From: Bacteroides cellulosilyticus | GTDB lineage: Bacteria; Bacteroidota; Bacteroidia; Bacteroidales; Bacteroidaceae | DNA length: 64,000 nucleotides | Direction of reading: 5' to 3' | NCBI RefSeq assembly: GCF_020091405.1 | Contig: NZ_CP081903.1 | Coordinates: 6,572,501-6,636,500 of the forward strand | Part shown: piece by piece, positions 17,329-28,257 of the stretch | Layout of the letters: each line of letters starts with the position of its first letter | Numbering within the stretch: position 1 is the first letter of the stretch | Program-made: the position numbers and the translations under genes | Notes under the pieces: generated by a model | Told to the model about the DNA's origin: nothing | What the model saw: only the letters and a program-made list of their open reading frames with translations | Databases searched by the model: none

Positions 17329-18300
17329 TTAGTTCATACTTTGAAGTTTACGGAACAGCTCTTTCTGTTCTTCCGTCAAGTTCGTCGGCAGTTTCACGGA
17401 ATAAGTCACAATGAGGTCACCGAACTGTCCTTCTTTCTTATATACAGGGAACCCCTTACCTTTCAGACGGGCCTTCGTGCCATTCTGGGTTTCGGGTTTC
17501 ACTTTCAGTTTCACCTGTCCGTTCAAAGTGTCCACCAACTGGTCGCCACCCAAAAGAGCGGTATAAAGATTGATGGGCACGTCTACGTACAAGTCATCGC
17601 CCAAACGTTTGAATACCGGGTCGTCCGCAATCACAAACGTAATGTACAAGTCACCGGCAGGGCCGCCGTTCACACCTTCGCCGCCGTAACCTTTCAGCTT
17701 GATAACTTGTCCGTTCGCCACTCCGGCAGGAATGGTGATACGCACATTCTTTCCGTTCACGGTCAGAACCTGCTTATGGGTTTGTGCCGCATCGCGGAGA
17801 GACAGACTTAAATCTGCATGATAATCCTGTCCGCGGAAACCGGCATTAGCGCCTCCACTACGTCCCCGATGTCCGAACATAGACTCGAAAAAGTCAGAGA
17901 AACCGCCACCGGCACTTCCGGAAAACTCCTGCCCGTCGGATGAATACCAGTAACTGCCGTTGCCATCCGAGCCATATCCTGCGCCCGAACCACCGAAGCC
18001 GCCACCTCCAAATCCGCCGAAACCACCGGCACCCGCCTCCTGTCGGGCTCGCTTCTGAGCTTCAAACTCATCGGCATGCTTCCAGTGCTCGCCGTACTCA
18101 TCGTACTTCTTACGCTTTTCAGGATCGCTCAGCACTTCGTTCGCTTCATTAATTGCCTGAAACTTATCCTTGGCAGTAGAGTCGTTCGGATTCAGGTCAG
18201 GATGATACTTGCGTGCCAACTTGCGGAACGCTTTCTTTATATCATCCTGACTTGCCTTTTTGTCCACCCCAAGGACTTGATAATAATCTATATAAGCCAT
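17329..18300 (-). CDS. cbpA: CbpA/DnaJ-class co-chaperone
   Basis: The protein has 323 residues. The N-terminal J-domain has HPD at 33-35, which drives DnaK ATPase. A Gly/Ser-rich linker (about 85-150) follows, then two beta-rich substrate-binding domains and a dimerising end. There is no zinc-finger region, so it is CbpA rather than DnaJ. It pairs with the modulator gene just downstream. A minus-strand TATCTTTG box at 18417-18424 is the likely promoter, giving a leader of roughly 110 nt. Confidence 0.93.
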   Translation of the reverse strand: MAYIDYYQVLGVDKKASQDDIKKAFRKLARKYHPDLNPNDSTAKDKFQAINEANEVLSDPEKRKKYDEYGEHWKHADEFEAQKRARQEAGAGGFGGFGGGGFGGSGAGYGSDGNGSYWYSSDGQEFSGSAGGGFSDFFESMFGHRGRSGGANAGFRGQDYHADLSLSLRDAAQTHKQVLTVNGKNVRITIPAGVANGQVIKLKGYGGEGVNGGPAGDLYITFVIADDPVFKRLGDDLYVDVPINLYTALLGGDQLVDTLNGQVKLKVKPETQNGTKARLKGKGFPVYKKEGQFGDLIVTYSVKLPTNLTEEQKELFRKLQSMN

Positions 18301-18615
18301 AGTCTATAATTTTAGTTTTTTCTTATATACCTTATCACAAATAACGCACCAAGCCCACCTTTTGAATACTAAAATACGTAAACGAAAATTAAAAAGAAGT
18401 ATTACAGACTACAATACAAAGATACACAACTAATTAACCCTTCTATACAATCCTTATTAACACTATTTGAATTTTAAAATAATGTAAACGACACATAACA
18501 TCAATTAATTATCCCTACTAAAAGTTCCTAAAATAAGCGGAAAACACTTTATTTGTATTTGAATAATGCAGTTACGGAGAGCAGATTTCCCCCAACCTTA
18601 ATATATTGACTTATT
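18301..18615. other. AT-rich divergent intergenic region
   Basis: This 315-bp gap separates cbpA from the GH9 gene. It holds the cbpA -7 box (18417-18424, minus strand). On the plus side only weak promoter-like words are visible (TGTATTTG near 18553). No gene, repeat or convincing hairpin was seen. Confidence 0.6.
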
Positions 18616-21126
18616 ATGAAAAGTAACCATTGGCTACTTACGGTAGCACTCACCTTCATCGTCCTGCAAGTAAAAGCAGATGCATGGATACGTATTAACC
18701 AACTTGGCTACTTGCCGCAAGCTGTAAAAGTGGCAGTGTTCATGAGCGAAGAACCGGCTGACATACAAGAGTATGCACTGGTAGACGCTTTCACCGGACA
18801 AACTGTCCGCACCTTCACCTCCACCAAAGCAACCGGAAAGATGGGCCTCATGAAAAGTACCTATCGTCTGAATTTCAGCGACTTCAATCAGCCGGGAACT
18901 TACTACCTGAAAGCAGGCAAAGCTGTTTCTCCCAATTTCCCCATCAACAACCACGTGTACAACGGCACCGCCGACTTCCTGCTGAACTACATGCGCCAGC
19001 AGCGTTGCGGCTACAACCCTTTCCTGAAAGACAGTTGCCATGTGCACGACGGCTATATCCTGTATCACCCCACCAAGACAGGACAGCACATCGACGTCCG
19101 CGGTGGCTGGCACGATGCCACCGACTATCTGCAATACACCACTACTTCCGCAAATACCATCTACCAGATGATGTTTGCCTATCAGGAAAACCCGGAAGCT
19201 TTCGGTGACTTCTACGATGCAGCCGGACTGCCAGGCGCCAACGGTATCCCCGACATCGTAGACGAAATAAAGTGGGGTCTCGACTGGCTGAACCGCATGA
19301 ACCCGGCCCCCGGCGAATTGTACAACCAGATTGCTGACGACCGCGACCATGCCGGTATGCGTCTGCCCAACAAAGACGAGGTGGATTACGGTTACGGTCC
19401 GGGCAAGGGACGCCCCGTTTATTTCTGTAGCGGCGAGCCTCAGGTGCGCGGTCAGTTCATGAACGCAACCACGGGTGTAGCCAGCACAGCAGGCAAGTTT
19501 GCTTCCTGCTTCGCTCTCGGTGCCCGTCTTCTGAAAGATTTCTATCCTGAATTTGCTGCCGAAATCGGTGCAAAGGCCGATGCTGCCTATCAGGAAGGCG
19601 TAAAGAAACCGGGTGCTTGCCAGACGGCATCTGTCAAATCTCCCTATATCTACGAAGAAGATAACTGGGTGGATGATATGGAACTCGGTGCTATGGAACT
19701 TTTCAAAAGCACCGGAGACTTGAAATATCTGGAACAAGCCGTTGAATACGGACGCCGCGAACCCGTTACCCCGTGGATGGGCGCCGACAGTGCACGCCAT
19801 TATCAATGGTATCCGTTTATGAACATGGGGCACTATCACCTGGCAACCGTAAACAATGACCGTCTCAGTAAAGAATTTATCCGCAATATGCGTGCAGGCA
19901 TCGTTCGTACTTACGAAAAAGCTGTCGAAAGCCCCTTTATGCACGGTATCCCCTATACTTGGTGTTCAAACAATCTGACTACTGCCATGCTGACGCAATG
20001 CCGTCTATATCGTGAAACAACAGGTGACGACAGTTACAAGGAAATGGAAGCCGCCATGCTCGACTGGCTATTCGGTTGTAACCCCTGGGGCACCAGTATG
20101 ATTGTGGAACTTCCTCTTTACGGAGATTATCCCTCCCAACCGCACTCTTCCCTACTCAATGCAGGTGTAGGCAATACCACAGGTGGCGTAGTGGACGGTC
20201 CCGTTTACCGTACCATCTTCGAAAGCCTGCGTGGAGTAAATATGACGGGTATTCCCGGCACTCCCGGTCAGGATTACGAACGTTTCCAGCCCGACCTGAT
20301 GGTTTATCATGATGCCATCCACGATTACTCCACGAATGAACCGACCATGGACGGAACTGCTTGTCTCACTTATTATCTCTCTGCCATGCAGAAAGAGGGT
20401 ATGAAGCAAGCAGGCATCCAGAGCGACAAGAATGTATACGTGAACGGAGGTATCATCCGTACCGACCCGTCAAAGAAACAAATAACCCTCGTTTTCACTG
20501 CCGCTGATAAAGCCGACGGCGCAGATGCTATCATCAGTACGCTGAAAAAGCATGGCATCAAAGGCGGTTTCTTCTTCACCGGTGAATTTTATGAGCTGTA
20601 TCCTGATGTGGTAAAGCGCCTGCGTGCAGAAGGTCATCTGGTAGGCAGTCACAGTTACGGACATTTATTGTATATGCCGTGGGAAAACCGTGACTCACTG
20701 TTAGTGACTCGCGAGGAGTTTGAACAGGATATGCTGAAAAGTTACGAAGGTCTGCTCAAAGCAGGCATCGAGTATAAAGACGCTCCTGTCTATATCCCGC
20801 CCTACGAATATTATAATAAGGAAATTGCCGCATGGGCAAAGAATATGGGTATACAACTTATCAATTATACACCCGGCACGATGAGCAATGCGGACTATAC
20901 CACTCCAGACATGGGTGCCAAATACCGTAGCAGTAAGTTCATCTATGACAAAATCATGGAGGTAGAGAAAAAAGAAGGATTAAACGGACACCTGATGTTG
21001 ATACACTTCGGTACAGACGACCGCCGTACAGATAAGTTCTACAATGGTTATCTGGACAAAATGATTAAAACGCTGAAACGGAAAGGTTATACTTTCGTAC
21101 CTGTCCTTGAAGCAACAGGAATATAG
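18616..21126 (+). CDS. Secreted GH9 glycoside hydrolase fused to a NodB-type polysaccharide deacetylase domain
   Basis: The protein has 836 residues with a signal peptide (about 1-21). An N-terminal Ig-like domain (about 23-110) is followed by a GH9 (alpha/alpha)6 barrel. GH9 residues visible are Asp167 and Asp170 in GGWHDATDY and the putative acid Glu575 in NEPTMDG. From about 620 to the end there is a second domain with a NodB layout: a first strand (LVFTAADKADG), the GGFFFTGEF strand and HSYGH at 679-683. The usual TFDD start is altered to FTAAD, so the deacetylase centre is partly changed. GH9 enzymes attack beta-1,4-glucans and related glucosaminides. Pairing with a deacetylase suggests an acetylated or amino sugar polymer, which is inference. 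Confidence 0.88.
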   Translation: MKSNHWLLTVALTFIVLQVKADAWIRINQLGYLPQAVKVAVFMSEEPADIQEYALVDAFTGQTVRTFTSTKATGKMGLMKSTYRLNFSDFNQPGTYYLKAGKAVSPNFPINNHVYNGTADFLLNYMRQQRCGYNPFLKDSCHVHDGYILYHPTKTGQHIDVRGGWHDATDYLQYTTTSANTIYQMMFAYQENPEAFGDFYDAAGLPGANGIPDIVDEIKWGLDWLNRMNPAPGELYNQIADDRDHAGMRLPNKDEVDYGYGPGKGRPVYFCSGEPQVRGQFMNATTGVASTAGKFASCFALGARLLKDFYPEFAAEIGAKADAAYQEGVKKPGACQTASVKSPYIYEEDNWVDDMELGAMELFKSTGDLKYLEQAVEYGRREPVTPWMGADSARHYQWYPFMNMGHYHLATVNNDRLSKEFIRNMRAGIVRTYEKAVESPFMHGIPYTWCSNNLTTAMLTQCRLYRETTGDDSYKEMEAAMLDWLFGCNPWGTSMIVELPLYGDYPSQPHSSLLNAGVGNTTGGVVDGPVYRTIFESLRGVNMTGIPGTPGQDYERFQPDLMVYHDAIHDYSTNEPTMDGTACLTYYLSAMQKEGMKQAGIQSDKNVYVNGGIIRTDPSKKQITLVFTAADKADGADAIISTLKKHGIKGGFFFTGEFYELYPDVVKRLRAEGHLVGSHSYGHLLYMPWENRDSLLVTREEFEQDMLKSYEGLLKAGIEYKDAPVYIPPYEYYNKEIAAWAKNMGIQLINYTPGTMSNADYTTPDMGAKYRSSKFIYDKIMEVEKKEGLNGHLMLIHFGTDDRRTDKFYNGYLDKMIKTLKRKGYTFVPVLEATGI

Positions 21127-21251
21127 TTCATACCCATAGTTATTATAAAAAGGTTAGTTAAAGGTTATCATGCAAAGGTATTTAAGGTAATATTCAATCG
21201 GTTTGTTTTCAGTAGACTTTTTCCCACCCCCAAGGGAAAAAGTCGCAAACC

Positions 21252-21283
21252 AAAGCTCCATGCCTGCGAAGGTCCGGAGCTTT
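21252..21283 (+). terminator. Terminator after the GH9 gene
   Basis: AAAGCTCC at 21252-21259 pairs with GGAGCTTT at 21276-21283, followed by a T run. It sits about 125 bp after the stop. Confidence 0.65.
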
Positions 21284-21323
21284 TTCTATTGTCAGATTTA
21301 AATAAATGCGTGATAACGAAGAA

Positions 21324-22343
21324 TCAGAAACTATCCTTCACTGCCTGCAACAAAGACAGAATATCTTCTTCTGTCGTATCAAAAGAGGTCACAAAACGAA
21401 TTTCATTTTCAGCTTCATTCCAGAAATAAAAGAAATAAGACTTCATCAATCTATCAATAACCGGACGAGGCATAGTCAGGAACAACTGATTACTCTCCAT
21501 CTTTTGTGTGAATTGTACATCCGGCAATGTTTGCAACCCTTCATATAGTTTACGTGCCATCGCATTGGCATGTGCAGCATTCTTTTTCCACAAATCATCT
21601 GTAAGATACGCTGTGAACTGACAAGAAAGGTAACGCAATTTAGAAGCTAACTGAGCCGATTGTTTCCGTACATAGAGCGCTTCCTTTTTCAGGTCCGGAT
21701 TGAAGATTATTACACTTTCACCTAACATCAATCCATTCTTCGTTCCACCGAAACTAAGAATATCAATGCCACAATCCACTGTCAGTTCCTTGAAACTGAG
21801 ATTCAACGCAACACAAGCATTCGCTAAACGTGCCCCATCCATATGCACATACATACCATATTCATGCGCCAGGGTAGTCAGCGCTTTCAATTCTTCCGGA
21901 GTATAGACAGTACCTAATTCCGAACATTGAGAAATATAAATAGCACCCGGTTGAGAATGATGCTGTTCCCCGAAGTTCTTCAGATAAGGACGTATCAACT
22001 CCGGCGTCAGTTTACCATCCGGCGTTGCAATAGGACGTATCTGGCATCCTGTCATACGGGCAGGTGCACCACATTCATCTACGTAAATATGTGCAGTCTC
22101 CGCACAAAGAATTAAATTATAAGGGCGGGTAGCCAACTGCAAAGCTACTGCATTACTTCCTGTTCCATTGAAGACAAACAGTGGCTCACAATCAGGCGAA
22201 AATGTCTCTTTGATTTTGCGAACGGCTTCCTTAGTCCAAGGATCGTCACCGTAGCCAACTGCGTGATTTTGGTTTGCCCGGTTCAGCGCCTCCATCACCA
22301 ATGGATGTACACCGGAATTGTTGTCTGAAGCAAAACTTCTCAT
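21324..22343 (-). CDS. ltaE: Low-specificity L-threonine aldolase
   Basis: The protein has 339 residues of the fold-type I PLP family. The likely PLP lysine is Lys202 in SFGGTKNG, and the substrate/PLP loop FNGTGSNA is at about 58-65. HMDGARLANA at about 167-176 is the family signature that holds the cofactor Asp. It splits L-threonine or L-allo-threonine into glycine and acetaldehyde. It stands alone on the minus strand and converges with the GH9 gene. Confidence 0.9.
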   Translation of the reverse strand: MRSFASDNNSGVHPLVMEALNRANQNHAVGYGDDPWTKEAVRKIKETFSPDCEPLFVFNGTGSNAVALQLATRPYNLILCAETAHIYVDECGAPARMTGCQIRPIATPDGKLTPELIRPYLKNFGEQHHSQPGAIYISQCSELGTVYTPEELKALTTLAHEYGMYVHMDGARLANACVALNLSFKELTVDCGIDILSFGGTKNGLMLGESVIIFNPDLKKEALYVRKQSAQLASKLRYLSCQFTAYLTDDLWKKNAAHANAMARKLYEGLQTLPDVQFTQKMESNQLFLTMPRPVIDRLMKSYFFYFWNEAENEIRFVTSFDTTEEDILSLLQAVKDSF

Positions 22344-22444
22344 AGTTATATTGATTTTATCGATAAATAGTTATAGCGTATAAATAATCCTTTAGCTCTA
22401 AAGGATATGCAAAGGAACGAAATAATTCGTTAGTAGAAAAAAAG

Positions 22445-22470
22445 AAGCGTGGATTTTACAATCCACGCTT
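22445..22470 (-). terminator. Terminator of the small winged-helix gene
   Basis: A perfect 11-bp stem (22445-22455 with 22460-22470) has a 4-nt loop, 31 bp after the stop of the minus-strand gene, followed on that strand by a run of T. Confidence 0.85.
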
Positions 22471-22501
22471 TCGTTTAGGTTTTCAATCGGTTTTTTCGTT
22501 C

Positions 22502-22720
22502 TTACCCGATATAAACATTCACGCCCAAAAAAATGTAGAGCTCTCCGTCCTCCTGGTGCAATACGATCTTGTCTTCACAAGCTAACCATCCCAGGGCCGC
22601 TCCCAGTTCTTTGTCCTTCAGCCCGGACTTTCTCTTCAAAGTCCCATAGTCCCACTTGGCATAATTGCTAAGCAACCTCCAAATTTTGCCTGCGTTCAGG
22701 CCGATGTCGCTTTTGTTCAT
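22502..22720 (-). CDS. Small winged helix-turn-helix protein
   Basis: The protein has 72 residues, all of which fit one winged helix: an N-terminal helix (GLNAGKIWRLLSN), a recognition-helix region (LKRKSGLKDKELGAALGWL) and two wing strands. It matches the Bacteroidota winged-helix family PF10771-like proteins of about 65-75 residues. No other domain or ligand site is seen. It is a single gene with its own terminator. Targets are unknown. Confidence 0.75.
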   Translation of the reverse strand: MNKSDIGLNAGKIWRLLSNYAKWDYGTLKRKSGLKDKELGAALGWLACEDKIVLHQEDGELYIFLGVNVYIG

Positions 22721-22917
22721 CTCTTTTCGTCATTAAAAAGGTTAAATAATTGATTGGTGATTTGTTTAGGTTATCCTATTATCAGCCTAAAGGTATCACT
22801 TTTTATTTATAAAACATAAAAAACGAACAAAAGATATTCTTTTTAATCAAAATTGTAACAGTTTCGTAATAATATACAGGTAATATAAGAAAAAACAGGC
22901 CAAAAAAGAGAAAAAAA

Positions 22918-22949
22918 GACCACAGCACCTTCAGAGAGATGCTGTGGTC
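22918..22949 (-). terminator. Terminator of the groES-groEL operon
   Basis: A perfect 10-bp stem (22918-22927 with 22940-22949) lies 36 bp beyond the groEL stop, followed on the minus strand by a T run. Confidence 0.88.
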
Positions 22950-22985
22950 ATTTATTATAATTATGAATTCAGGGAAAAACGGGTA

Positions 22986-24638
<1,653 letters not shown>

Positions 24639-24661
24639 TTAAATATTTTATAATTACTATA

Positions 24662-24934
24662 TTAACCTAACACAGCGAGTACGTCACTTTGACGCATAAT
24701 CAGATATTTAGTGCCTTCAACTTCCAGTTCAGTACCGGCATACTTGCCATACAAAACAGTGTCGCCCACCTTCAATACCATCTCTTCATCTTTCGTACCG
24801 TGACCAACTGCCACAACTTCACCTTTCAAAGGTTTTTCTTTTGCTGTATCCGGAATAATGATACCGCCAATTGTTTTCTCTTCTGCAGGTGCAGGGAGTA
24901 TCAGCACTCTGTCTGCCAATGGTTTAATGTTCAT
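24662..24934 (-). CDS. groS: 10-kDa co-chaperonin GroES
   Basis: The protein has 90 residues. It opens with the typical [16 protein letters not shown] and includes the mobile loop [12 protein letters not shown] that docks on GroEL. It is the first gene of the groESL operon. The upstream region carries a -24/-12-like element and an inverted repeat but no CIRCE sequence. Confidence 0.97.
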   Translation of the reverse strand: MNIKPLADRVLILPAPAEEKTIGGIIIPDTAKEKPLKGEVVAVGHGTKDEEMVLKVGDTVLYGKYAGTELEVEGTKYLIMRQSDVLAVLG

Positions 24935-25010
24935 AGTTCTTTTGTTTTTTATATGTTATACATTTATTATAGTAATGTCTTGTCTCGTTATTAGTGAGAC
25001 GCAGAACAAA

Positions 25011-25066
25011 TTGCGAAAATCGTGCCAAACGGTAAAGCGAAATTTCTGTCAGTATAAAAACTGACA
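25011..25066 (-). promoter_or_regulatory. Sigma-54-like -24/-12 element and inverted repeat upstream of groES
   Basis: On the minus strand TTGGCACG is followed by ATTTTCGCAA (25028 to 25011), with GG-N10-GC spacing as in sigma-54 promoters and one departure in the -12 part. A 7-bp inverted repeat, TGTCAGT with ACTGACA, lies just upstream at 25047-25066. The implied start would give a leader of about 65 nt to groES. No test of function is possible here. Confidence 0.35.
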
Positions 25067-25126
25067 AATTGGCATCTCAGCATAACTTTTTCATGCAAGC
25101 ATGAAAATTATGCTTTCGATTTGCAT

Positions 25127-25134
25127 TATCTTTG
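25127..25134 (+). promoter_or_regulatory. -7 promoter box of the symporter gene
   Basis: TATCTTTG matches TAnnTTTG and lies 25 bp before the ATG at 25160. Confidence 0.6.
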
Positions 25135-25159
25135 CACCCTCAAAAAACGTTTTTAGAAC

Positions 25160-26011
25160 ATGAATGCAGTCTGGATTGTTTTGCCTATTCTCACATTATT
25201 AATGTTTGAGTTGGGACTAACACTTGAAATTAAAGATTTTAAATTATTTCGTCAACGTCCCTATCCTGTTTTTGCAGGATTGATAGGGCAGATAGTCCTT
25301 TTACCAATATTGGCTTTTGCATTGGGTTATCTATTTCATTTGGAACCTCTGTTCTTTATCGGACTTGTGCTCATTGCTTGTTCTCCGGGTGGGAGTTCTT
25401 CCAATATATTCTCTATGATAGCCAAAGGTGATGTCGCACTTTCCGTATCACTGACTGCACTCAGCAGTATTATTACTTTGTTTACTATTCCTGTCATTAT
25501 GGAGTTTGCCACGCAAATTGCAGGAGACAATAGTGGAATAACTATACATTTACCTATCGGCAGCCTCATTATCCAGAATCTACTGCTCATGTTACTTCCT
25601 ATTGCAATAGGCGTTTTAACCAAACACTTTTGTCCTAAAGCAGCCGAACGGATACACAAAGTATTATCTAAGATAGCCTTCCCTGCCTTGATTTTATTAG
25701 CTACTGTTTTCTTCATACAACATCACGAAACGATAGCTGCACAGATCGGCCGATTAGGCTTGTGCATCACACTAATGATATTATTGGCTATGGGTGGAGG
25801 ATATTTAATCTCCCGGTCAATGAAATTGAACAGGAAAGAACAGCGTACGCTTATCATTGAAATAGGTATGCAAAATGCAGCCCAAAGTATTGCTATTGCA
25901 AGTAGCCCGTTTATTTTCAATAATGACATAATTGCCATACCGGCTATAATTTATGCACTGATGATGAATATAATTCTATTAGTATATGTGGGAATAGTGA
26001 AGCGGAAATAA
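25160..26011 (+). CDS. Bile acid:sodium symporter family (BASS-type) transporter
   Basis: The protein has 283 residues with eight to ten hydrophobic segments. The ACSPGGSSSN motif at about 74-83 and the EIGMQNAAQSIAIAS motif at about 234-248 are the two crossing regions that bind sodium in this family. Bacterial members move organic acids, pantoate-like compounds or bile acids; the substrate cannot be told. It is a single gene divergent from groES. Confidence 0.9.
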   Translation: MNAVWIVLPILTLLMFELGLTLEIKDFKLFRQRPYPVFAGLIGQIVLLPILAFALGYLFHLEPLFFIGLVLIACSPGGSSSNIFSMIAKGDVALSVSLTALSSIITLFTIPVIMEFATQIAGDNSGITIHLPIGSLIIQNLLLMLLPIAIGVLTKHFCPKAAERIHKVLSKIAFPALILLATVFFIQHHETIAAQIGRLGLCITLMILLAMGGGYLISRSMKLNRKEQRTLIIEIGMQNAAQSIAIASSPFIFNNDIIAIPAIIYALMMNIILLVYVGIVKRK

Positions 26012-26045
26012 CACCGTAGCCAGTCATGGTACCCCAAAATCCCCC

Positions 26046-26133
26046 ATACAAGAAGTTAAGACTTTGCATACAAGAAGTTAACTTCTTGTCAACAGGGAGT
26101 TAAGTTCTTGTCAACAAGCTGTTGACGACTGAT
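26046..26133. repeat. 22-bp-period dyad array (class B)
   Basis: Four 22-bp units start at 26046, 26068, 26090 and 26112. They share a central GTTAA/GTTGA core, flanked by CAAGAA on the left of early units and TTCTTG on the right of later ones, so the second unit is nearly a perfect palindrome around GTTAAC. The array lies between two convergent genes. Confidence 0.85.
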
Positions 26134-26154
26134 AAATAACAAGACTAAGACAGT

Positions 26155-26322
26155 TTAGTCAATATCCAAGTCTGTATCACAACTCAATTCAGTCGAATAT
26201 CCCTGCCAGAAGCTCTTGGTAGAATGTACTAAAGCACTCCCCATCAAGAAAAGGAATATTACGGCTATTAATGTCATCACCATACCAATGGCTGCGTAAT
26301 ACTTCGGTTCTAAAACATCCAT
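26155..26322 (-). CDS. Small single-span membrane protein
   Basis: The protein has 55 residues. A hydrophobic helix at about 11-31 (AIGMVMTLIAVIFLFLMGSAL) is followed by a polar tail rich in Asp at the end. A clear -7 box lies 29 bp upstream. The reading frame has an ATG, normal codon use and a stop just before the class B array. Small membrane proteins like this are often skipped by gene finders. No family was recognised. Confidence 0.65.
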   Translation of the reverse strand: MDVLEPKYYAAIGMVMTLIAVIFLFLMGSALVHSTKSFWQGYSTELSCDTDLDID

Positions 26323-26350
26323 AATAGTTATCTTTGTTAGGTTAGTACTA

Positions 26351-26358
26351 CAAAGATA
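26351..26358 (-). promoter_or_regulatory. -7 promoter box of the small membrane protein gene
   Basis: TATCTTTG on the minus strand lies 29 bp before the ATG at 26322. It supports the small reading frame as a gene. Confidence 0.6.
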
Positions 26359-26399
26359 ACCAAGATGGATTACAAAGAGCTTACTCTTTTATGAAGTTT

Positions 26400-27764
26400 T
26401 TATTTCTTTAAAGTTTGTATCAATTCTTCGGCCGAAACCAGAGTCTGTTCACCAGTCTCCATATTCTTGAGTGTCACCTTATTTTCGTTCATTTCATTCT
26501 CTCCTACAAGAGCTACAAACGGAATATTTTTGGCATTGGCATAGCCCATCTGTTTCTTCATTTTAGATGAATCCGGGAAGATTTCCGCACGAATACCTTC
26601 TGCACGTACTTTGGCAAGTACATTCAAGGAAAAAGCTGCTTCTTTCTCACCAAAGTTGATAAATAGAAGTTGTGTACCGTTTACAGCTTCTTTAGGATAA
26701 AGATCAAGCTGGTTCAGCACATCAAAGATACGATCCGCACCAAAGGAGATGCCTACACCGGAAACTCCTGCCATACCGAATACACCGGTAAGATTATCAT
26801 AGCGACCACCGCCTGTAATACTACCGATTTGTACATCCAATGCTTTCACTTCAAAAATGGCACCGGTATAGTAATTCAACCCACGGGCAAGTGTCAAATC
26901 AAGTTCCAATTCATTCTTCAGACCGAAAGCCGATAGAGTTTTCAAGATAAATTCGCTTTCTTCCACTCCTTTCTGACCTGTTTCACTTCCGGAAAGTACT
27001 TCTTTCAGGGTAGCCAGTTTCTCCTCGTTGGTGCCGCTCAGTAGAATGATAGGTTGTAATTTGGCAATAGCCTCATCGCTGATACCTTTTTCTTTCAACT
27101 CGGCATTCACATTGTCCAGACCGATTTTATCCAGTTTATCAATAGCCACAGTAATATCCACAATCTTATCAGCCTCACCGATAATCTCCGCAATGCCCGT
27201 TAAAATCTTACGGTTATTGATCTTGATGCAAACACGGATACCAAAGCGAGTAAATACAGTATCGACAATCTGCATTAATTCCACCTCGTTCAGTAAAGAA
27301 TCACTACCTACCACATCAGCATCACATTGATAGAACTCACGATAACGGCCTTTTTGCGGACGATCGGCACGCCACACAGGTTGTATCTGATAGCGTTTGA
27401 AAGGGAAAGTTATTTCATCACGGTGCATCACCACGTAGCGGGCAAATGGCACTGTGAGATCATAACGCAAACCTTTTTCACAGAATTTACTTGCGAGTTT
27501 GGTTGCATTACGGCTCAACAATTCCTCATCGGTTAGTCCGGAGAAATAATCACCTGAATTCTGTATTTTAAACAGAAGTTTATCACCTTCTTCACCATAT
27601 TTCCCCATCAGTGTGGAAAGCATTTCCATTGCAGGCGTTTCAATCTGTTGGAAACCATAAAGATGATATACATCGCGAATGGTATTGAATATATAGTTAC
27701 GCTTCGCCATTTCTACCGGCGAAAAGTCACGGGTTCCTTTAGGAATACTGGGTTTTGCTGCCAT
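26400..27764 (-). CDS. hisS: Histidyl-tRNA synthetase
   Basis: The protein has 454 residues. Class II motifs are visible: motif 2 with [13 protein letters not shown] and the histidine-specific [14 protein letters not shown] and GGGRYDNL loops. The C-terminal anticodon-binding domain follows. It charges tRNA-His. It opens with the [10 protein letters not shown] segment typical of HisRS. A TAACTTTG box at 27796-27803 precedes it. No irregularities were seen. Confidence 0.97.
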   Translation of the reverse strand: MAAKPSIPKGTRDFSPVEMAKRNYIFNTIRDVYHLYGFQQIETPAMEMLSTLMGKYGEEGDKLLFKIQNSGDYFSGLTDEELLSRNATKLASKFCEKGLRYDLTVPFARYVVMHRDEITFPFKRYQIQPVWRADRPQKGRYREFYQCDADVVGSDSLLNEVELMQIVDTVFTRFGIRVCIKINNRKILTGIAEIIGEADKIVDITVAIDKLDKIGLDNVNAELKEKGISDEAIAKLQPIILLSGTNEEKLATLKEVLSGSETGQKGVEESEFILKTLSAFGLKNELELDLTLARGLNYYTGAIFEVKALDVQIGSITGGGRYDNLTGVFGMAGVSGVGISFGADRIFDVLNQLDLYPKEAVNGTQLLFINFGEKEAAFSLNVLAKVRAEGIRAEIFPDSSKMKKQMGYANAKNIPFVALVGENEMNENKVTLKNMETGEQTLVSAEELIQTLKK

Positions 27765-27795
27765 AATTGTTTCAATTACTATTAAAATCGGAGGG

Positions 27796-27803
27796 CAAAG
27801 TTA
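27796..27803 (-). promoter_or_regulatory. -7 promoter box of hisS
   Basis: The minus strand reads TAACTTTG about 32 bp before the hisS ATG. Confidence 0.6.
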
Positions 27804-28014
27804 CAGGTTTTTATCGAGATAAGAAAAGAGATAAGCCGGTTTTATGCAAAACAACAATTAAGCTTGTAATACACTCAAGTGTTTACATTTGATTAAAACA
27901 TTCATTTCTACCGGACAAAACATTCGAGCTATTAAAATTCCCGCATGCTGACTATAGAATAAGATTTCGAGTTCTTTTTATGGAACTTTTACATGCGCTT
28001 ATGAAAAGAAATCG

Positions 28015-28022
28015 TATTTTTG
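28015..28022 (+). promoter_or_regulatory. -7 promoter box before the alkD remnant and mmcQ
   Basis: TATTTTTG lies 34 bp before the ATG of the alkD remnant. It probably now drives the MmcQ/YjbR gene through the dead leader. Confidence 0.55.
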
Positions 28023-28055
28023 AGACGAAATTACCAGATTTAAAAGAAGGATTAT

Positions 28056-28255
28056 ATGAATTCAGTTATCAGGGAAGTCAGGCAGTGTTTACAAGACAAT
28101 ATAGATGAAAAAGTGTTGAAAACTTCGGGACATTTCTTCAATTTGTGAGTTGAAGGAATGGGCGACATCCGAAAACCGCTGGATGAAGCGTGGTGAGGTA
28201 TGCTATTGAGAAAATGCCACAGGAATTGAGGAAAGAAGCTATGAAAAAGGAGTAA
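28056..28255 (+). pseudogene. Decayed AlkD-type DNA alkylation repair gene
   Basis: The first 31 codons match the start of AlkD-like HEAT-repeat glycosylases, then a TGA interrupts. A second piece reads EWATSENRWMKRG, as in the AlkD helix with an NRWxRR-like turn, and a third reads YAIEKMPQELRKEAMKKE, as in the family's C-terminal helix. These three pieces occupy 200 bp in different frames, against about 700 bp in an intact gene. The gene has therefore suffered at least two internal deletions. The promoter and the downstream neighbour are intact. Confidence 0.7.
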
Positions 28256-28257
28256 GT

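Noticed and set aside
18634..19944. 436-codon minus-strand frame in the GH9 gene
   Set aside because: GH9 catalytic motifs on the plus strand explain the region; this frame has low-complexity strands without motifs.
24935..25159. CIRCE operator (TTAGCACTC-N9-GAGTGCTAA) for groESL
   Set aside because: No such sequence is present in the groES upstream region.
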